The notes under the pieces: model-generated
The model's database searches: none
What the model was told of the DNA's origin: nothing
What the model saw: the letters and a program-made list of their open reading frames with translations, nothing else
DNA from: Promicromonospora soli
Lineage (GTDB): Bacteria > Actinomycetota > Actinomycetes > Actinomycetales > Cellulomonadaceae
Length of the DNA: 64,000 nt
Direction: 5' to 3'
NCBI RefSeq assembly: GCF_014653785.1
Contig: NZ_BNAS01000001.1
Span: 543,898-607,897, forward strand
Shown: positions 1-9,284 of the stretch, in pieces
How the letters are laid out: the number at the start of each line of letters is the position of its first letter
How positions within the stretch are numbered: position 1 is the first letter of the stretch
Translations under genes and position numbers: made by a program

Positions 1-32
1 CCGCCGTCGTCATTCCCGGCCCGGCGTTCCGG

Positions 33-1619
33 CTACTTTCGGGCAGTCACCGTGTGCGCCCAGGACCCCCGGAACCCGAGGTTGATGCGCCAGCCCTCGG
101 CCGTCTTCGTCACCGTGCGGGTGACGCCCTTGTCCGATACCGCCTGCATGGTCTTGATCTGCCCGCTGGAGTAGCGCGCGGTGACCTTGACCGACCCGAC
201 CCAGCCGAGCTGGAAGATGCTCGTCGCCTTCGCCTGCGTGAGAATGCCCGTCCACGAGACGTACGGGTTTCCCGGCGCCTGGGCCGAGTAGGGGTCGGCC
301 ACGTGCGCGAGATGGGACTGCGCGGCCGTGCCGAACGCATCCTGGTTGTTGGCGGTGCCCGAGTAGCTGCCGCCGCGGCCCGACGACGCGAAGTACGGCG
401 TCTCGGCGATGCCGCCCGACGTGTTGCGCACTATCAAGACCGTTGCGGCGCCGTCCTGCCGCGTTGCGTCCACGGCTGCACGCCAGGTAGCGCCCGCCTC
501 GCCGCCCTCCTTCTTCCAGCCGGTGTAGTTCTGGCTGCTGGTGTCGTCGTAGAGGTGGCAGTCGCACGCGGCCTTGAGGCCCTCGATCTTGTCCAGGATC
601 GCGTAGTTGCGCGCCACGACCGCCTGCGCCTCGAGCGCCGCGGCGCCGCCGTAGCCGCTCGTGCCCCACAGGGACGGCATCTCGTCGAGCCCGTAGAGGT
701 ACTCGTCGTTGATGACCACCTGGTTGACCACGTTGGGCCGGGCGTTGGGGCTGGTGATCCGCAGCCGGCCGTGGCGGTAGCTGCCCTGCGCCCCGGCCAC
801 CGTCACGGTGCCCGAAGTGCCGGCCCAGTAGTCGGTGCCCGTCCACTCCAGGTAGAGCGTGGGGCGGGCGCCGATCGTCTGCAGCACCGTGCCGTTCTCG
901 GTGATCTTCGCGGTGACGCCGGACGTCGTCCGGGCGATCGAGACCTTGCGCGCCGACGTGCCGGTGGCGAGCTGGGTCAGGTCGCCGTCGAGCAGCCGCC
1001 ACGACCCTGCGGACAAGCTCAGGGTGGTGGTGGCCGGATCGGTCGTCCTACCGAGCACCTGCACGTCGATCGACGTCCACGGGTTGGTCGTGGTGTCCAC
1101 CGTCGCGCCCGGGTAGTAGTAGCGCAGGATGTCGGACGCCGTGCTGCCCGTGCGCGCCATCTGGTAGGCGCCCCACTGCGACATGCCCACGCCGTGCCCG
1201 TTGCCGGAGCCCGCGATGCTCCACGAGCCCGGAACGACGGTCACCGTCACCGTGGCGCTCGTAGCCCTGCTCGTCGCGAACCGGTACTTGGTCGTGACGC
1301 TCGGGTTGACCGTCGTCCTCGCCTGGCCCGTGGAGCCCGTGGTCACGTACTTGACGCGGACCCACCGGCCGCCGCTGTACCTCTGCAGGGACACCGTGGC
1401 GTCCCTCACCGGGGCGTCGTTGTATCGGTAGACCACCGAGAGCCTCTTCGGCTCGGACGCCGTGGTGGTCGACGTGCCGGCCGCGCTCAGCGTGTACCCG
1501 GCCGCGGCGGCGGGCACGGCAGACAGGCCGATCGCGAGGAACAGGGCGAGGGCGGAAGTTACCGCTCGGGCGAGACGTGGTCCGGGAGGGGCGCTGATCA
1601 GTGAGGACACATCCCGCAC
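33..1619 (-). CDS. Secreted SpoIID/LytB-domain protein
   Basis: 528 residues from a GTG start; a second in-frame GTG lies three codons further in. The first 40 residues form a signal peptide (Arg-rich start, hydrophobic core, AVPAAAA before GYTLS), so the protein is exported. Residues about 45-130 look like an Ig-like or cell-wall-binding region. From about 138 the SpoIID/LytB domain begins with GHGVGMSQWGAYQMA and continues through EAQAVVARNYA and a Cys-rich CDCHLYDDTSSQNYTGW segment. SpoIID of spore formers is a peptidoglycan lytic enzyme; in non-sporulating actinobacteria the role is presumably cell-wall turnover (inference). It lies downstream of the sigma factor gene, separated by a strong hairpin. 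Confidence 0.85.
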   Translation of the reverse strand: MRDVSSLISAPPGPRLARAVTSALALFLAIGLSAVPAAAAGYTLSAAGTSTTTASEPKRLSVVYRYNDAPVRDATVSLQRYSGGRWVRVKYVTTGSTGQARTTVNPSVTTKYRFATSRATSATVTVTVVPGSWSIAGSGNGHGVGMSQWGAYQMARTGSTASDILRYYYPGATVDTTTNPWTSIDVQVLGRTTDPATTTLSLSAGSWRLLDGDLTQLATGTSARKVSIARTTSGVTAKITENGTVLQTIGARPTLYLEWTGTDYWAGTSGTVTVAGAQGSYRHGRLRITSPNARPNVVNQVVINDEYLYGLDEMPSLWGTSGYGGAAALEAQAVVARNYAILDKIEGLKAACDCHLYDDTSSQNYTGWKKEGGEAGATWRAAVDATRQDGAATVLIVRNTSGGIAETPYFASSGRGGSYSGTANNQDAFGTAAQSHLAHVADPYSAQAPGNPYVSWTGILTQAKATSIFQLGWVGSVKVTARYSSGQIKTMQAVSDKGVTRTVTKTAEGWRINLGFRGSWAHTVTARK

Positions 1620-1632
1620 ATTTCCATACGAC

Positions 1633-1677
1633 GACGCCGGGCGGGTGAACTAAGAAGAAGTTCACCCGCCCGGCGTC
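1633..1677 (-). terminator. Hairpin terminator after the sigma factor gene
   Basis: A perfect 19-bp inverted repeat, 1633-1651 against 1659-1677, with a 7-base loop. It sits between the sigma factor stop codon and the start of the SpoIID-like gene on the same strand. No U-run is obvious, which is usual for actinobacterial terminators. Confidence 0.75.
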
Positions 1678-1710
1678 AAGCTCTACCCGGCGTCGGTAGA
1701 GGGACTCGTA

Positions 1711-3390
1711 TCAGTCGAGGTAGTCGCGCAGCACCTGCGACCGCGAGGGGTGGCGCAGCTTCGACATCGTCTTGGACTCGATCTGGCGGATGCGCTCACG
1801 CGTCACGCCGTAGACCTTGCCGATCTCGTCGAGCGTCTTGGGCTGGCCGTCCTGCAGGCCGAACCGCATGGAGACCACACCGGCCTCGCGCTCCGACAGC
1901 GTGTCGAGCACCTGGTGCAGCTGCTCCTGGAGGAGCGTGAACGACACGGCGTCGGCGGGCACAACTGCCTCGGAGTCCTCGATGAGGTCGCCGAACTCGC
2001 TGTCGCCGTCCTCGCCGAGCGGGGTGCTCAGCGAGATGGGCTCGCGGCCGTACTTCTGGACCTCGACCACCTTCTCGGGGGTCATGTCCAGCTCCTTGGC
2101 CAGCTCCTCCGGCGTGGGCTCGCGGCCCAGGTCCTGGAGCATCTGGCGCTGCACGCGGGCCAGCTTGTTGATGACCTCGACCATGTGCACCGGGATACGG
2201 ATGGTGCGGGCCTGGTCGGCCATGGCTCGCGTGATCGCCTGCCGGATCCACCAGGTGGCGTACGTCGAGAACTTGTAGCCCTTGGTGTAGTCGAACTTCT
2301 CGACCGCACGGATCAGACCGAGGTTGCCCTCCTGGATCAGGTCCAGGAACAGCATGCCGCGGCCCGTGTAGCGCTTGGCCAGCGAGACCACGAGGCGGAG
2401 GTTGGCCTCCAGCAGGTGGTTCTTGGCCCGCTTGCCGTCGTGCGCGATCCACTTGAGGTCACGCTCGAACCGTCGCTGGTCCTTGTCGTTCCGGTCGAAC
2501 TCCGTGGTGGCGAGACGCTCCTCCGCGAACAGGCCGGCCTCGATCCGCTTCGCGAGCTCGACCTCCTGCTCCGCGTTCAGCAGCGCGACCTTGCCGATCT
2601 GCTTCAGGTAGTCCTTGACCGGGTCGGCAGTGGCACCGGCGGTGACGACCTGCTGCGCGGGCTGGTCGTCGTCGTCCGTGTCGGAGACGACGAACCCGGA
2701 GCTCTCGTTCTCCTCCTTGGCCGCCTTGCCGCCGCGCCCACGGGTCGCCTTGGTGACGATCTCGGGACCGGCGTCGGTCTCTTCCTCGGGGTCCTCGACG
2801 GCGACACCGTCGGGCTCGATGTTGTCGTACTTCGACTTGCCCCGAGCGGCCGGCTTCTTGGCGGCGGTCTTCGCCGCCGGCTTCTTCCGCGTGCTCGTGG
2901 CCTCTTCGTCGGCATCGTCGATGTCGTCGAGGTCGATGTCCTCGGGAAGGTCGATCTCGTCGGGCGTGTCGTCGTCCTTCGGCTTCGCGGTGGAGCGCGG
3001 CGACGCCGGCTTCTTCGCGGCCGGAGTCTTCGCAGCGGTCGACCGGGTGCGCCGGGCAGGCTTCGCGGAGGCATCGGCCTCGTCGGCAGGTGCCTTCGCA
3101 GCAACCGCGGTGGAGCGCGTGGCCGCGGCGGCGGCCACCTTGGTCACGGTGGGTAGACCGACCTGCACACCGGCGTTGGCCAGAGCGCGCAGCACCGCCT
3201 TGAGCCGCTTGGCGTCACCGACCTCAGCGGTCTCGCATGCACGCCGGAAGCTCTCGGCGTCGACCGAGCCGTCGGCGGCGCCGCGAGCGAGGAGCTCCTG
3301 CAGGGCAGGATGCTCGAACTCACGGGGCAGGTTGTCGCGTGCAGGGACAGGAGCGATGTCCTGGGAGGCTTTCAGCGGAGTGGGCGCCAC
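1711..3390 (-). CDS. rpoD: Primary sigma factor RpoD/SigA (HrdB type)
   Basis: About 559 residues from the GTG at 3390, chosen because GAAAGG lies about seven bases upstream. The ATG at 3408 is also possible but has a C-rich upstream. Residues 25-80 match region 1.1; 85-250 are a Lys/Ala-rich then acidic linker typical of actinobacterial primary sigmas. Region 1.2 starts at [16 protein letters not shown] (about 256). Region 2 has the core- and -10-binding helices ([26 protein letters not shown]). Region 3 follows, and region 4.2 ends in [21 protein letters not shown]. It directs housekeeping transcription. The stop codon is followed by a strong hairpin. Confidence 0.95.
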   Translation of the reverse strand: MAPTPLKASQDIAPVPARDNLPREFEHPALQELLARGAADGSVDAESFRRACETAEVGDAKRLKAVLRALANAGVQVGLPTVTKVAAAAATRSTAVAAKAPADEADASAKPARRTRSTAAKTPAAKKPASPRSTAKPKDDDTPDEIDLPEDIDLDDIDDADEEATSTRKKPAAKTAAKKPAARGKSKYDNIEPDGVAVEDPEEETDAGPEIVTKATRGRGGKAAKEENESSGFVVSDTDDDDQPAQQVVTAGATADPVKDYLKQIGKVALLNAEQEVELAKRIEAGLFAEERLATTEFDRNDKDQRRFERDLKWIAHDGKRAKNHLLEANLRLVVSLAKRYTGRGMLFLDLIQEGNLGLIRAVEKFDYTKGYKFSTYATWWIRQAITRAMADQARTIRIPVHMVEVINKLARVQRQMLQDLGREPTPEELAKELDMTPEKVVEVQKYGREPISLSTPLGEDGDSEFGDLIEDSEAVVPADAVSFTLLQEQLHQVLDTLSEREAGVVSMRFGLQDGQPKTLDEIGKVYGVTRERIRQIESKTMSKLRHPSRSQVLRDYLD

Positions 3391-3475
3391 AAACCGACCT
3401 TTCGGCATTCGAGGGGGCGGCGTACCACCGGCGGGGCCTTCACTGGACCTTCTTCTTCCGCCGGCGAACATATAT

Positions 3476-3481
3476 ATTGTA
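3476..3481 (-). promoter_or_regulatory. Candidate -10 box for rpoD
   Basis: On the minus strand this reads TACAAT, close to the -10 consensus, in an unusually AT-rich patch of a GC-rich region. Transcription would begin near 3469, giving a leader of roughly 60-80 bases before the chosen start. No good -35 is visible 16-18 bases upstream. Confidence 0.45.
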
Positions 3482-3631
3482 GCGTCGGCATCCCTGTACA
3501 CCGCGACGAACGCGGTGATATGGGCAAAGTCAGTGCGAAGTCACGTCGGGCGGGCAGCCCCACGGTTGTTTCTGTTTCGCGTGCCAAGAGTCAACGAATG
3601 AGCTCGCCGCACCATTCCCGGTTACGTGAAT

Positions 3632-3650
3632 CTGCCCTGGACCAGGGCAG
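3632..3650. promoter_or_regulatory. Perfect 9+1+9 palindrome between usp and rpoD
   Basis: CTGCCCTGG, one base, then its exact reverse complement. It lies about 50 bases after the universal stress protein gene ends and about 150 bases before the rpoD -10 box on the same strand. It could be a short terminator or a protein-binding site; the sequence alone does not decide. Nothing else recognisable is in the 3482-3698 gap. Confidence 0.35.
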
Positions 3651-3698
3651 GGACCCCCCGCAGATGAGACGGCCGTCTCGCAGGTCGGGCGCTGCCTG

Positions 3699-4064
3699 TC
3701 ACACCTTGACGGCCAGCACCGGGCAGGGCGCCTCGACGAGAATCCTCTGCGCACCCGCACCGAGGATGAGCTTGCCGACGGGGCTGCGCTTGCGCAGGCC
3801 GATCACCATCAGCTCGGCGTGGGTGCTCGTCGCGGTGCGGATGAGGTCTTCGGCGAGGTCACCGGTGCCGGGCTCCACCCGCACGTCGACCTCCGCCCCC
3901 AGGGCGCTTACCAGCTCCTCGATCTCAGCCCGGCACTCGTCGACGGGAAGCTTCCCGCTCGTGACGACGACCAGGGGGACCTTGCGTCCCTTGGCCTCTG
4001 TGACTGCGGTGCGGAGAGCCTCCTGGCCCTCGGGCGTGGCGAGGTGTCCGACGACGATCGTCAT
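3699..4064 (-). CDS. Universal stress protein (UspA) domain protein
   Basis: 121 residues: one compact UspA fold. It begins MTIVVGHLATPEGQEAL, has the middle strand LVVVTSGKL, and ends with the family's nucleotide-binding C-terminal motif in the form GLRKRSPVGKLILGAGAQRIL and PCPVLAVKV (G-2X-G-9X-G type, suggesting ATP binding). The ATG at 4064 follows a TAGCGT box by eight bases, consistent with a leaderless start. It stands alone between DUF4192 and rpoD, both on the same strand. The family is linked to stress and dormancy; the ligand here is not known. Confidence 0.88.
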   Translation of the reverse strand: MTIVVGHLATPEGQEALRTAVTEAKGRKVPLVVVTSGKLPVDECRAEIEELVSALGAEVDVRVEPGTGDLAEDLIRTATSTHAELMVIGLRKRSPVGKLILGAGAQRILVEAPCPVLAVKV

Positions 4065-4104
4065 GTCGACCGACGCTACCCCACATAGCGCCCCTGACCG
4101 TGCC

Positions 4105-5394
4105 TTACACGGCGGCCACCTCCTCCGGTTCCGGATCGCCGTGGAAGGAGGCCTGCTCCCGCCGCACCCAGCCGGGCGGCACTCCCCCGGCGATCGCCCC
4201 GCGCAGCAGCAGCGCGAGCCGGTACTCCGGGTCCACCCCGAGCGCGTCCGACACGCGCTCGGCCGCCAGCCCGCCGTCGCCGTGCCACCACGCGACCAGC
4301 GCCAGCAGCAGGTAGGCCGGAGCCCGCCGGTTTCGCGGCACGTGCGTCGCGACCGCCTCCAGAACCTGAGACGCCGCACGCGTGATCTCCTCGTCGGGCG
4401 GGACACCCCGCTCCGGGTCGACGATCTGTGCCATGACGGTCCCCGTGGCCGCGTCCGTGTCGCCGTCCACCTCGCGCCGCGCGGTACGCAACGCCGTCGC
4501 CTCGGTGCCCGGCGCCAGGCTGAGCAGCACGGCGTCCCGGACCGGAGTGTCCGCGAGCGCAGCGCCGATCTTCCCGAGGTCCACCGGGGACAGCGTCACC
4601 GGCTGCCCGGGCCGGGCGCCCGCCGCTGCCCGCACGGCGGAGCGCCACAGGCCCAGGCTCTCGGCCCCCCACTCCGCCAGCGCCCGCTCGGCACGCCGAG
4701 CCTCTGCCTCGGCTGCGGGAAACCTGGTTCCGTTCACGAGCCGTCGGTGGGCATCGGTCCAGCGTGCCGCCGCCCGCCGCGCCTGGGTGCGTGCGACCTC
4801 CGGCGCGGCGCGCAGGGCGTACCGCTCCTCGCGGGTGCCGGCCACGGATCGGCCCTCCAGCACCATGTGGGCCGCTATCCGGGTGCCCTGGAGCGCGGAC
4901 AGCGGCCTGCCCTCGGCCGGGCAGCACATCGGGTCGGTGCAGTCGAGCGCCCGGAAGCCCGTGGGAGTCACGAGCCACACCTCGGTCCCCGGAAGGCGCC
5001 GTTCGAGCCGCGCCCGCAGCAGCTCCGCGGCGCGACGCGCCACGCCCGACGGCGCCGTCGCATCGGTGGCGGTGTACAGCACCACTACCGCGCGGTCCGC
5101 GCAGTCGGCCACCACATGGTCGGTGAGCCAGCGGGCGGTGGCCGCACCGTCGGGCCCCTCCGGATCGTCAGGCCGCCGCAGACGTAGGTCGTCGAGATCG
5201 ACGCGCGCCACGAGCCCGACACGCTGCCGCGGACCGGCCAGGCTCACGGCGACCACTGACTCGACGGGCTCGAAGCCGAGCCGGTAGGGGATGTACGCGA
5301 GGAGGTCCTCGGGCCCGGCCACGCGGACCACCGTGGCGGCCGGGACCACCGGAGCCCGGCCGAGGTTCTTGGGAGTGCTGTTCCTGGAGTTCAT
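4105..5394 (-). CDS. DUF4192 family protein
   Basis: 429 residues from the ATG at 5394. It resembles the actinobacterial DUF4192 family: an N-terminal block around PEDLLAYIPYRLGFEPVESVV, a central Cys motif (CTDPMCCP, near residue 175), and a C-terminal helical block with GDGGLAAERVSDALGVDPEYRLA. The family has no established biochemical role. It is divergent from the lipoprotein gene, so the 130-bp gap between them carries both promoters. The reading frame stays open far upstream of the chosen start, but that part overlaps the lipoprotein gene on the other strand and looks non-coding. Confidence 0.82.
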   Translation of the reverse strand: MNSRNSTPKNLGRAPVVPAATVVRVAGPEDLLAYIPYRLGFEPVESVVAVSLAGPRQRVGLVARVDLDDLRLRRPDDPEGPDGAATARWLTDHVVADCADRAVVVLYTATDATAPSGVARRAAELLRARLERRLPGTEVWLVTPTGFRALDCTDPMCCPAEGRPLSALQGTRIAAHMVLEGRSVAGTREERYALRAAPEVARTQARRAAARWTDAHRRLVNGTRFPAAEAEARRAERALAEWGAESLGLWRSAVRAAAGARPGQPVTLSPVDLGKIGAALADTPVRDAVLLSLAPGTEATALRTARREVDGDTDAATGTVMAQIVDPERGVPPDEEITRAASQVLEAVATHVPRNRRAPAYLLLALVAWWHGDGGLAAERVSDALGVDPEYRLALLLRGAIAGGVPPGWVRREQASFHGDPEPEEVAAV

Positions 5395-5511
5395 GTCGAC
5401 GATCCCAGCCGCCGGCGAGGGCGGCGGCGCGCCCAGGAGCGCCGTGTGGACAACAAATTCGTTGTGGTCGCGCTCGGCCCCCCGAACTGTCCTCGCGAGG
5501 GTCTCTCCGGC

Positions 5512-5517
5512 TACGGT
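5512..5517 (+). promoter_or_regulatory. -10 box (TACGGT) for leaderless lipoprotein mRNA
   Basis: TACGGT lies seven bases before the GTG at 5525, and no Shine-Dalgarno is present at that start. This is the same arrangement seen at many gene starts in this window. Confidence 0.5.
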
Positions 5518-5524
5518 GTGCGAC

Positions 5525-6094
5525 GTGCCCCGCTTCGCCACCGCCCGTCGCCCGGCCGCGCTCGCCGCGGCCATCGGGCTGGCGCTCGCGACCGCTGGGT
5601 GCGGCACGGGGTCAGAGCCGGCGGCGTCAGCCGCGACCGCCGAGGGGACCCCGGCGCCGAGGACGGCGACCTCCGGCGGGCCTACCGAGCTGCCGACCTT
5701 CGACCCGTCGTCCGCCGTGGGCACCTATGCGCAGGGGTTCCCGGCCGACCTGTTCCCGGTACCGGAGGACGCCACCCTGCTCGCGTCGTCAGCGCAGCCG
5801 GCGCCCTCTGCCAAGGATTCGAAGGCAAAGAGCGTCCCGATGACCCAGGTGACGCTCAACCTGTCCTCGAGCCGCCCGACGAAAGAGGTCATCGCGCAGG
5901 CCAAGGAGATCCTGACCAGCAAGGGTTTCAAGCAGATTCCCGCGCCGGAGTCCAGCGGTCTCACCGCGCAGACGGCGTTCCTGCGCATCACCAGGGAGAA
6001 GACCGGCGAGGTGCAGGAGTCGCTCGTCGTCGGTGTGCTCGACGACGGCGAACGACGCCTCTGCTCGATCAGTGGCACGGTCCGCACCCCATAG
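5525..6094 (+). CDS. Predicted lipoprotein, function unknown
   Basis: 189 residues from the GTG at 5525; a GTG at 5516 is in frame but would overlap the -10 box. A basic start and hydrophobic stretch end in a lipobox-like LATAGC at about residue 20, predicting a lipid-anchored extracytoplasmic protein. A Ser/Ala/Pro linker follows. The C-terminal 110 residues form a mixed alpha/beta domain (QVTLNLSSSRPTKEVIAQAK, FLRITREKTG) that I do not recognise. Its stop codon is nine bases before idsA, but idsA appears to have its own -10 box inside the end of this gene. Confidence 0.75.
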   Translation: MPRFATARRPAALAAAIGLALATAGCGTGSEPAASAATAEGTPAPRTATSGGPTELPTFDPSSAVGTYAQGFPADLFPVPEDATLLASSAQPAPSAKDSKAKSVPMTQVTLNLSSSRPTKEVIAQAKEILTSKGFKQIPAPESSGLTAQTAFLRITREKTGEVQESLVVGVLDDGERRLCSISGTVRTP

Positions 6095-6097
6095 GCT
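6092..6097 (+). promoter_or_regulatory. -10 box (TAGGCT) for leaderless idsA mRNA
   Basis: TAGGCT is followed by six bases and then the GTG of idsA at 6104. The box overlaps the TAG stop codon of the upstream lipoprotein gene. There is no Shine-Dalgarno. Confidence 0.5.
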
Positions 6098-6103
6098 GGG
6101 CCT

Positions 6104-7252
6104 GTGCCCGCCTCACCCACCCGTGCCAGCGCCCTGAACCCCGCAGCCCTCGTCGACGCCGAGAACCTCAGGGCCGACGTCGATGCCGCCGTGACTGCCC
6201 ACCTCGACCGGCTGGGTGCCGAGGTCGGCGCGATCAGCCCGAGCGCCGAGGCCATGGTCGAGGAGGCAGCGGGCCTGCTCATGGGCGGCAAGCGCCTGCG
6301 GGCCGCGTTCTGCTACTGGTCCTTCCGCGCGCACGGCGGCTCCGCCGACGCGGCGAACTCCGCCCGGATCGCGACGGTCCGCGTGGGCGCCGCGCTCGAG
6401 CTCTTCCAGGCTGCGGCGCTGCTGCACGACGACGTGATGGACAACTCCGACACCCGCCGCGGCCGCCCCACCGCGCACCGGGCGTTCGCCGGCAAGCACG
6501 CGGCCGCGGGCTGGGCCGGCGAGCCGGTGCAGTTCGGCGACTCCGCGGCGATCCTGCTCGGTGATCTCGTGCTCCTGGCGGCCCAGCGCGAGCTGTCGGC
6601 GGCGCTCGCACTGGTGCCGGCTGCCGTCGCCGAGGCCGCGCGTGCCCGGTTCGACGCGATGCAGAGCGAGGTGGTGGTCGGCCAGTACCTCGACGTGCTG
6701 GTCCAGGCCGAGCCCTGGGGCCATGACCCCGCCTCGGACGAGGAGCGCGCCCGGAAGGTGCTGCGCGCTAAGTCGGCGAGCTACTCGGTAGCGGCTCCGC
6801 TCGCACTGGGCGCGCTGCTGGCCGGCGCGGGCCCGCGGGCGGCGGCGGCCGTCGAGGCGGCGGGCCTGCCGCTGGGTGAGGCGTTCCAGCTCCGTGACGA
6901 CGTGCTCGGCGTCTTCGGTGATCCGGCCGTCACGGGCAAGCCGGCGGGCGACGACCTGCGCGAGGGCAAGCGCACGGTGGTCGTGGCGCGCACCCTGGCG
7001 CTGCTGCCCGACCCCGAGGGCCCCGACGCGGCGGCCCTGATCGCCGCTCTGGGCAATCCTGACCTGTCCGACGACGACGTGGCGCGCGTGCGCGAGGTCA
7101 TCGTCGGCTCGGGCGCGCTGGACGCCGTCGAGCAGCTCATCGAAGACCTCGCCGTCCGCGCGCACGCGCTGCTGGACATGGCGGACCTGACGGAGCCCGG
7201 CCGGGGCTTGCTGACGGACCTGGCCCACGCCGCCGTCGACCGGGCGGCCTGA
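6104..7252 (+). CDS. idsA: Polyprenyl (geranylgeranyl-type) diphosphate synthase
   Basis: 382 residues, full length for a trans-isoprenyl diphosphate synthase. GGKRLRAAF is near residue 61, the first Asp-rich motif is LHDDVMD (D109, D110, D113), and the second is FQLRDDVLG (D265, D266), with GDDLREGKRT after it. It condenses IPP with allylic diphosphates to make isoprenoid precursors for quinones, carotenoids or wall lipid carriers; the chain length cannot be read from sequence. In M. tuberculosis, idsA2 sits beside pknL, Rv2175c and aroG; the same gene neighbourhood is present here. It converges with the kinase gene, leaving only 24 bases between the stops. Confidence 0.9.
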   Translation: MPASPTRASALNPAALVDAENLRADVDAAVTAHLDRLGAEVGAISPSAEAMVEEAAGLLMGGKRLRAAFCYWSFRAHGGSADAANSARIATVRVGAALELFQAAALLHDDVMDNSDTRRGRPTAHRAFAGKHAAAGWAGEPVQFGDSAAILLGDLVLLAAQRELSAALALVPAAVAEAARARFDAMQSEVVVGQYLDVLVQAEPWGHDPASDEERARKVLRAKSASYSVAAPLALGALLAGAGPRAAAAVEAAGLPLGEAFQLRDDVLGVFGDPAVTGKPAGDDLREGKRTVVVARTLALLPDPEGPDAAALIAALGNPDLSDDDVARVREVIVGSGALDAVEQLIEDLAVRAHALLDMADLTEPGRGLLTDLAHAAVDRAA

Positions 7253-7276
7253 CCGCTCAGATCCAGGGCAGGACCG

Positions 7277-9166
7277 TCACCAGGTCCAGATCGTGACGCT
7301 CTCGCCCTGCTTCAGGAGCTCGCCCGCTGCAGGCTCAGTCTCCTGCACGCCCTCGCCGAACAGCTCGCCGAAGCCGCGCACCTCGACCTTGTAGCCGGCT
7401 TCCTTGAGCACCTTTTTCGCGTCCTCGACCGAGATTCCCACGACGTCCGGCACGGTGCCCTTGGGGCCCATGCTGACAACTATCGTGACGGTGCCGCCGT
7501 CCTTGACGCCCTTGCCGGTGCCGGGCTCGGTCTTGATCACCGTGCCGACGGGAGCCAGATCGTCGAACTTGTCCTTCCGCTCCACCTCGAACCCCATGCC
7601 TACCAACGTGTCAGCGGCGTCGGCGGGCCCCAGGCCCGTGACGTCAGGCACGGTGAGCGGCGGTGGCCCGCTCGACACTGTGAGCCGTACTGTCTCGTCA
7701 GTCGGGACCATGTCGCCCCCGCGCACGGAGGCCCAGATCACCTCGCCGCGCACGACGTCGCTGGAGTACTCCCGCGAGACCTTGATGTCCGTCAGGCCCA
7801 CGCCCCGCAGTGCGGCGCGCGCCGCCCTCTCGCGCATGCTGTCCAGGTCCGCCGGCACCTCGGCCAGCTCCGGCCCGAGCGAGATCACCAGGCGTACCGG
7901 CTCGTCGCGCTTCCACCGTTGTCCCTCGCCCGGGTCCGCCGAGACCACGTCGCCCTCAGGCACGTCCGAGTCGTACTGCTTCGCGCTCGACGGTGTCAGG
8001 CCCGCCTGGATCAGCGCCTCATTGGCCTGCTCGGCACTGACGCCCACTACGCCGTCAGGCACGACGGCGTAGGCACCCGGACCGTGCTCCGTGTACCACC
8101 AGGCGCTGAACAGGACGGCGACGACCGCGACGGCCAGCAGGAGCTTGCCGCCGCGCCGGGGCCGCCGCGCCGGCGGCGGCGGAGGCTGGGGCGGCTGCTG
8201 GGCCACCCAGACGCCGGCGGGCGGGCGCTCCACCACGGCGGTGCGCGCCGCCTTCACGGCGGCGGACGACGGCGGCGGCGCGGCCTTGGCCGGTATGTCG
8301 AGCACCTCGTTCGGGATCTGCCGGAACGTGCTCCGCAGCACGTCGAGCGCGACCGCGGCGTCACGCGGGCGCCGGTCGGGATCGCGCGCGGTGAGGGCAC
8401 GGACCAGCAGGTCCAGGGGGCGGCCCAGGTGGCCGGCGAACGCGCTCACGGGCGGTACGTCAGTGTTGACGTGCGCGAACGCGACCTGGATGGGCCCCTC
8501 CCCCTCGTGCGGCAGGCGGCCGGTGAACATCTCGAACGCGAGGATCCCCACGGCGTACACGTCGGCGCGAGCGTCGACGTGCCCGGTGGAGATGGTCTCG
8601 GGCGCGAGGTAGGCCACCGTGCCCAGCACGGTGCCCGTCGTCGTGTTCGACACCTCGGAGATGGCGCGGGCCAGACCGAAGTCCGCCACCTTGGGACGCC
8701 CGGTGGCCTCCTCGAGCAGCACGTTCTCCGGCTTGATGTCGCGGTGCACTATCCCCTTGACGTGCGCGGCAGCGAGCGCCGACAGCACGACGTCGAGGAT
8801 CGCGAACGAGCGGCGCAGCGTGAGGTCGCCGTCGCGGATCAGCTGGCGCAGGTTGGTACCCGGCACGTACTCCATGGTCAGGTAGCGCATGTCGGCGTCG
8901 GTGCCCTGGTCGTAGACCGCCACGACACCGTGGTGCTGCAGGCCGGCCGCCGACCGCGCCTCGCGCTCGAAGCGCTGGCGGAAGCTCGCGGCCTGCTCGC
9001 CGTCGGCCAGGTGCGGGTGCATCACCTTGAGGGCGATCTCGCGGTTGAGGCGCCTGTCGTGCGCGCGGTACACCGTGGCCATGCCTCCGCGCGCCACGCG
9101 CGCGACTATCTCGTACCGCCCGTCGACCAGGCGGCCGATGAGAGGGTCTGCCGTCACCTGAGCCAC
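7277..9166 (-). CDS. PASTA-domain Ser/Thr protein kinase (Stk1/PknB type)
   Basis: 629 residues from the GTG at 9166, which follows TACACT by seven bases; starts at 9157 or 9214 are possible. The kinase domain is near residues 15-280: GRYEIVARVARGGMATVYRA, catalytic Lys in IALKVM (K47), HRDIKPEN (D143) and DFG (D162). A Pro-rich juxtamembrane segment leads to one membrane helix (about 340-358), then four extracellular PASTA repeats. PASTA domains bind muropeptides and couple wall state to phosphorylation. The divergent neighbour resembles Rv2175c, the known substrate of the M. tuberculosis kinase PknL. PknL has no PASTA domains, so this is a positional rather than exact counterpart. Confidence 0.92.
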   Translation of the reverse strand: MAQVTADPLIGRLVDGRYEIVARVARGGMATVYRAHDRRLNREIALKVMHPHLADGEQAASFRQRFEREARSAAGLQHHGVVAVYDQGTDADMRYLTMEYVPGTNLRQLIRDGDLTLRRSFAILDVVLSALAAAHVKGIVHRDIKPENVLLEEATGRPKVADFGLARAISEVSNTTTGTVLGTVAYLAPETISTGHVDARADVYAVGILAFEMFTGRLPHEGEGPIQVAFAHVNTDVPPVSAFAGHLGRPLDLLVRALTARDPDRRPRDAAVALDVLRSTFRQIPNEVLDIPAKAAPPPSSAAVKAARTAVVERPPAGVWVAQQPPQPPPPPARRPRRGGKLLLAVAVVAVLFSAWWYTEHGPGAYAVVPDGVVGVSAEQANEALIQAGLTPSSAKQYDSDVPEGDVVSADPGEGQRWKRDEPVRLVISLGPELAEVPADLDSMRERAARAALRGVGLTDIKVSREYSSDVVRGEVIWASVRGGDMVPTDETVRLTVSSGPPPLTVPDVTGLGPADAADTLVGMGFEVERKDKFDDLAPVGTVIKTEPGTGKGVKDGGTVTIVVSMGPKGTVPDVVGISVEDAKKVLKEAGYKVEVRGFGELFGEGVQETEPAAGELLKQGESVTIWTW

Positions 9167-9173
9167 GGATGGG

Positions 9174-9179
9174 AGTGTA
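9174..9179 (-). promoter_or_regulatory. -10 box (TACACT) for leaderless kinase mRNA
   Basis: Minus-strand TACACT is seven bases before the GTG at 9166. The divergent Rv2175c-like gene has its own TACTCT box at 9273-9278, so the two promoters lie about 95 bp apart. Confidence 0.5.
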
Positions 9180-9272
9180 CGGGTGACCACCGACGCCCCC
9201 GAGGAAACGCCCATGGCATGCAGCGACCCGTTGCCGGATCGTTGCCGTGCCCCGAGTCGCCGCCTGGTCGCC

Positions 9273-9278
9273 TACTCT
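9273..9278 (+). promoter_or_regulatory. -10 box (TACTCT) for leaderless Rv2175c-like mRNA
   Basis: TACTCT is followed by six bases and the GTG at 9285, with no ribosome-binding site between. No clear -35 is seen. Confidence 0.5.
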
Positions 9279-9284
9279 TCTGGT

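Noticed and set aside
54-1604. Long plus-strand frame opposite the SpoIID-like gene
   Set aside because: Low-complexity Arg/Ala-rich translation; the minus-strand gene has a signal peptide and family motifs.
3391-3501. N-terminal extension of the sigma factor upstream of 3408
   Set aside because: It would begin upstream of, or overlap, the TACAAT box and reads through low-complexity sequence; starts at 3408 or 3390 are more credible.
3632-3650. Strong terminator for the universal stress protein gene
   Set aside because: The palindrome has only a 1-base centre and no T-run, so it is listed as an undecided palindrome instead.
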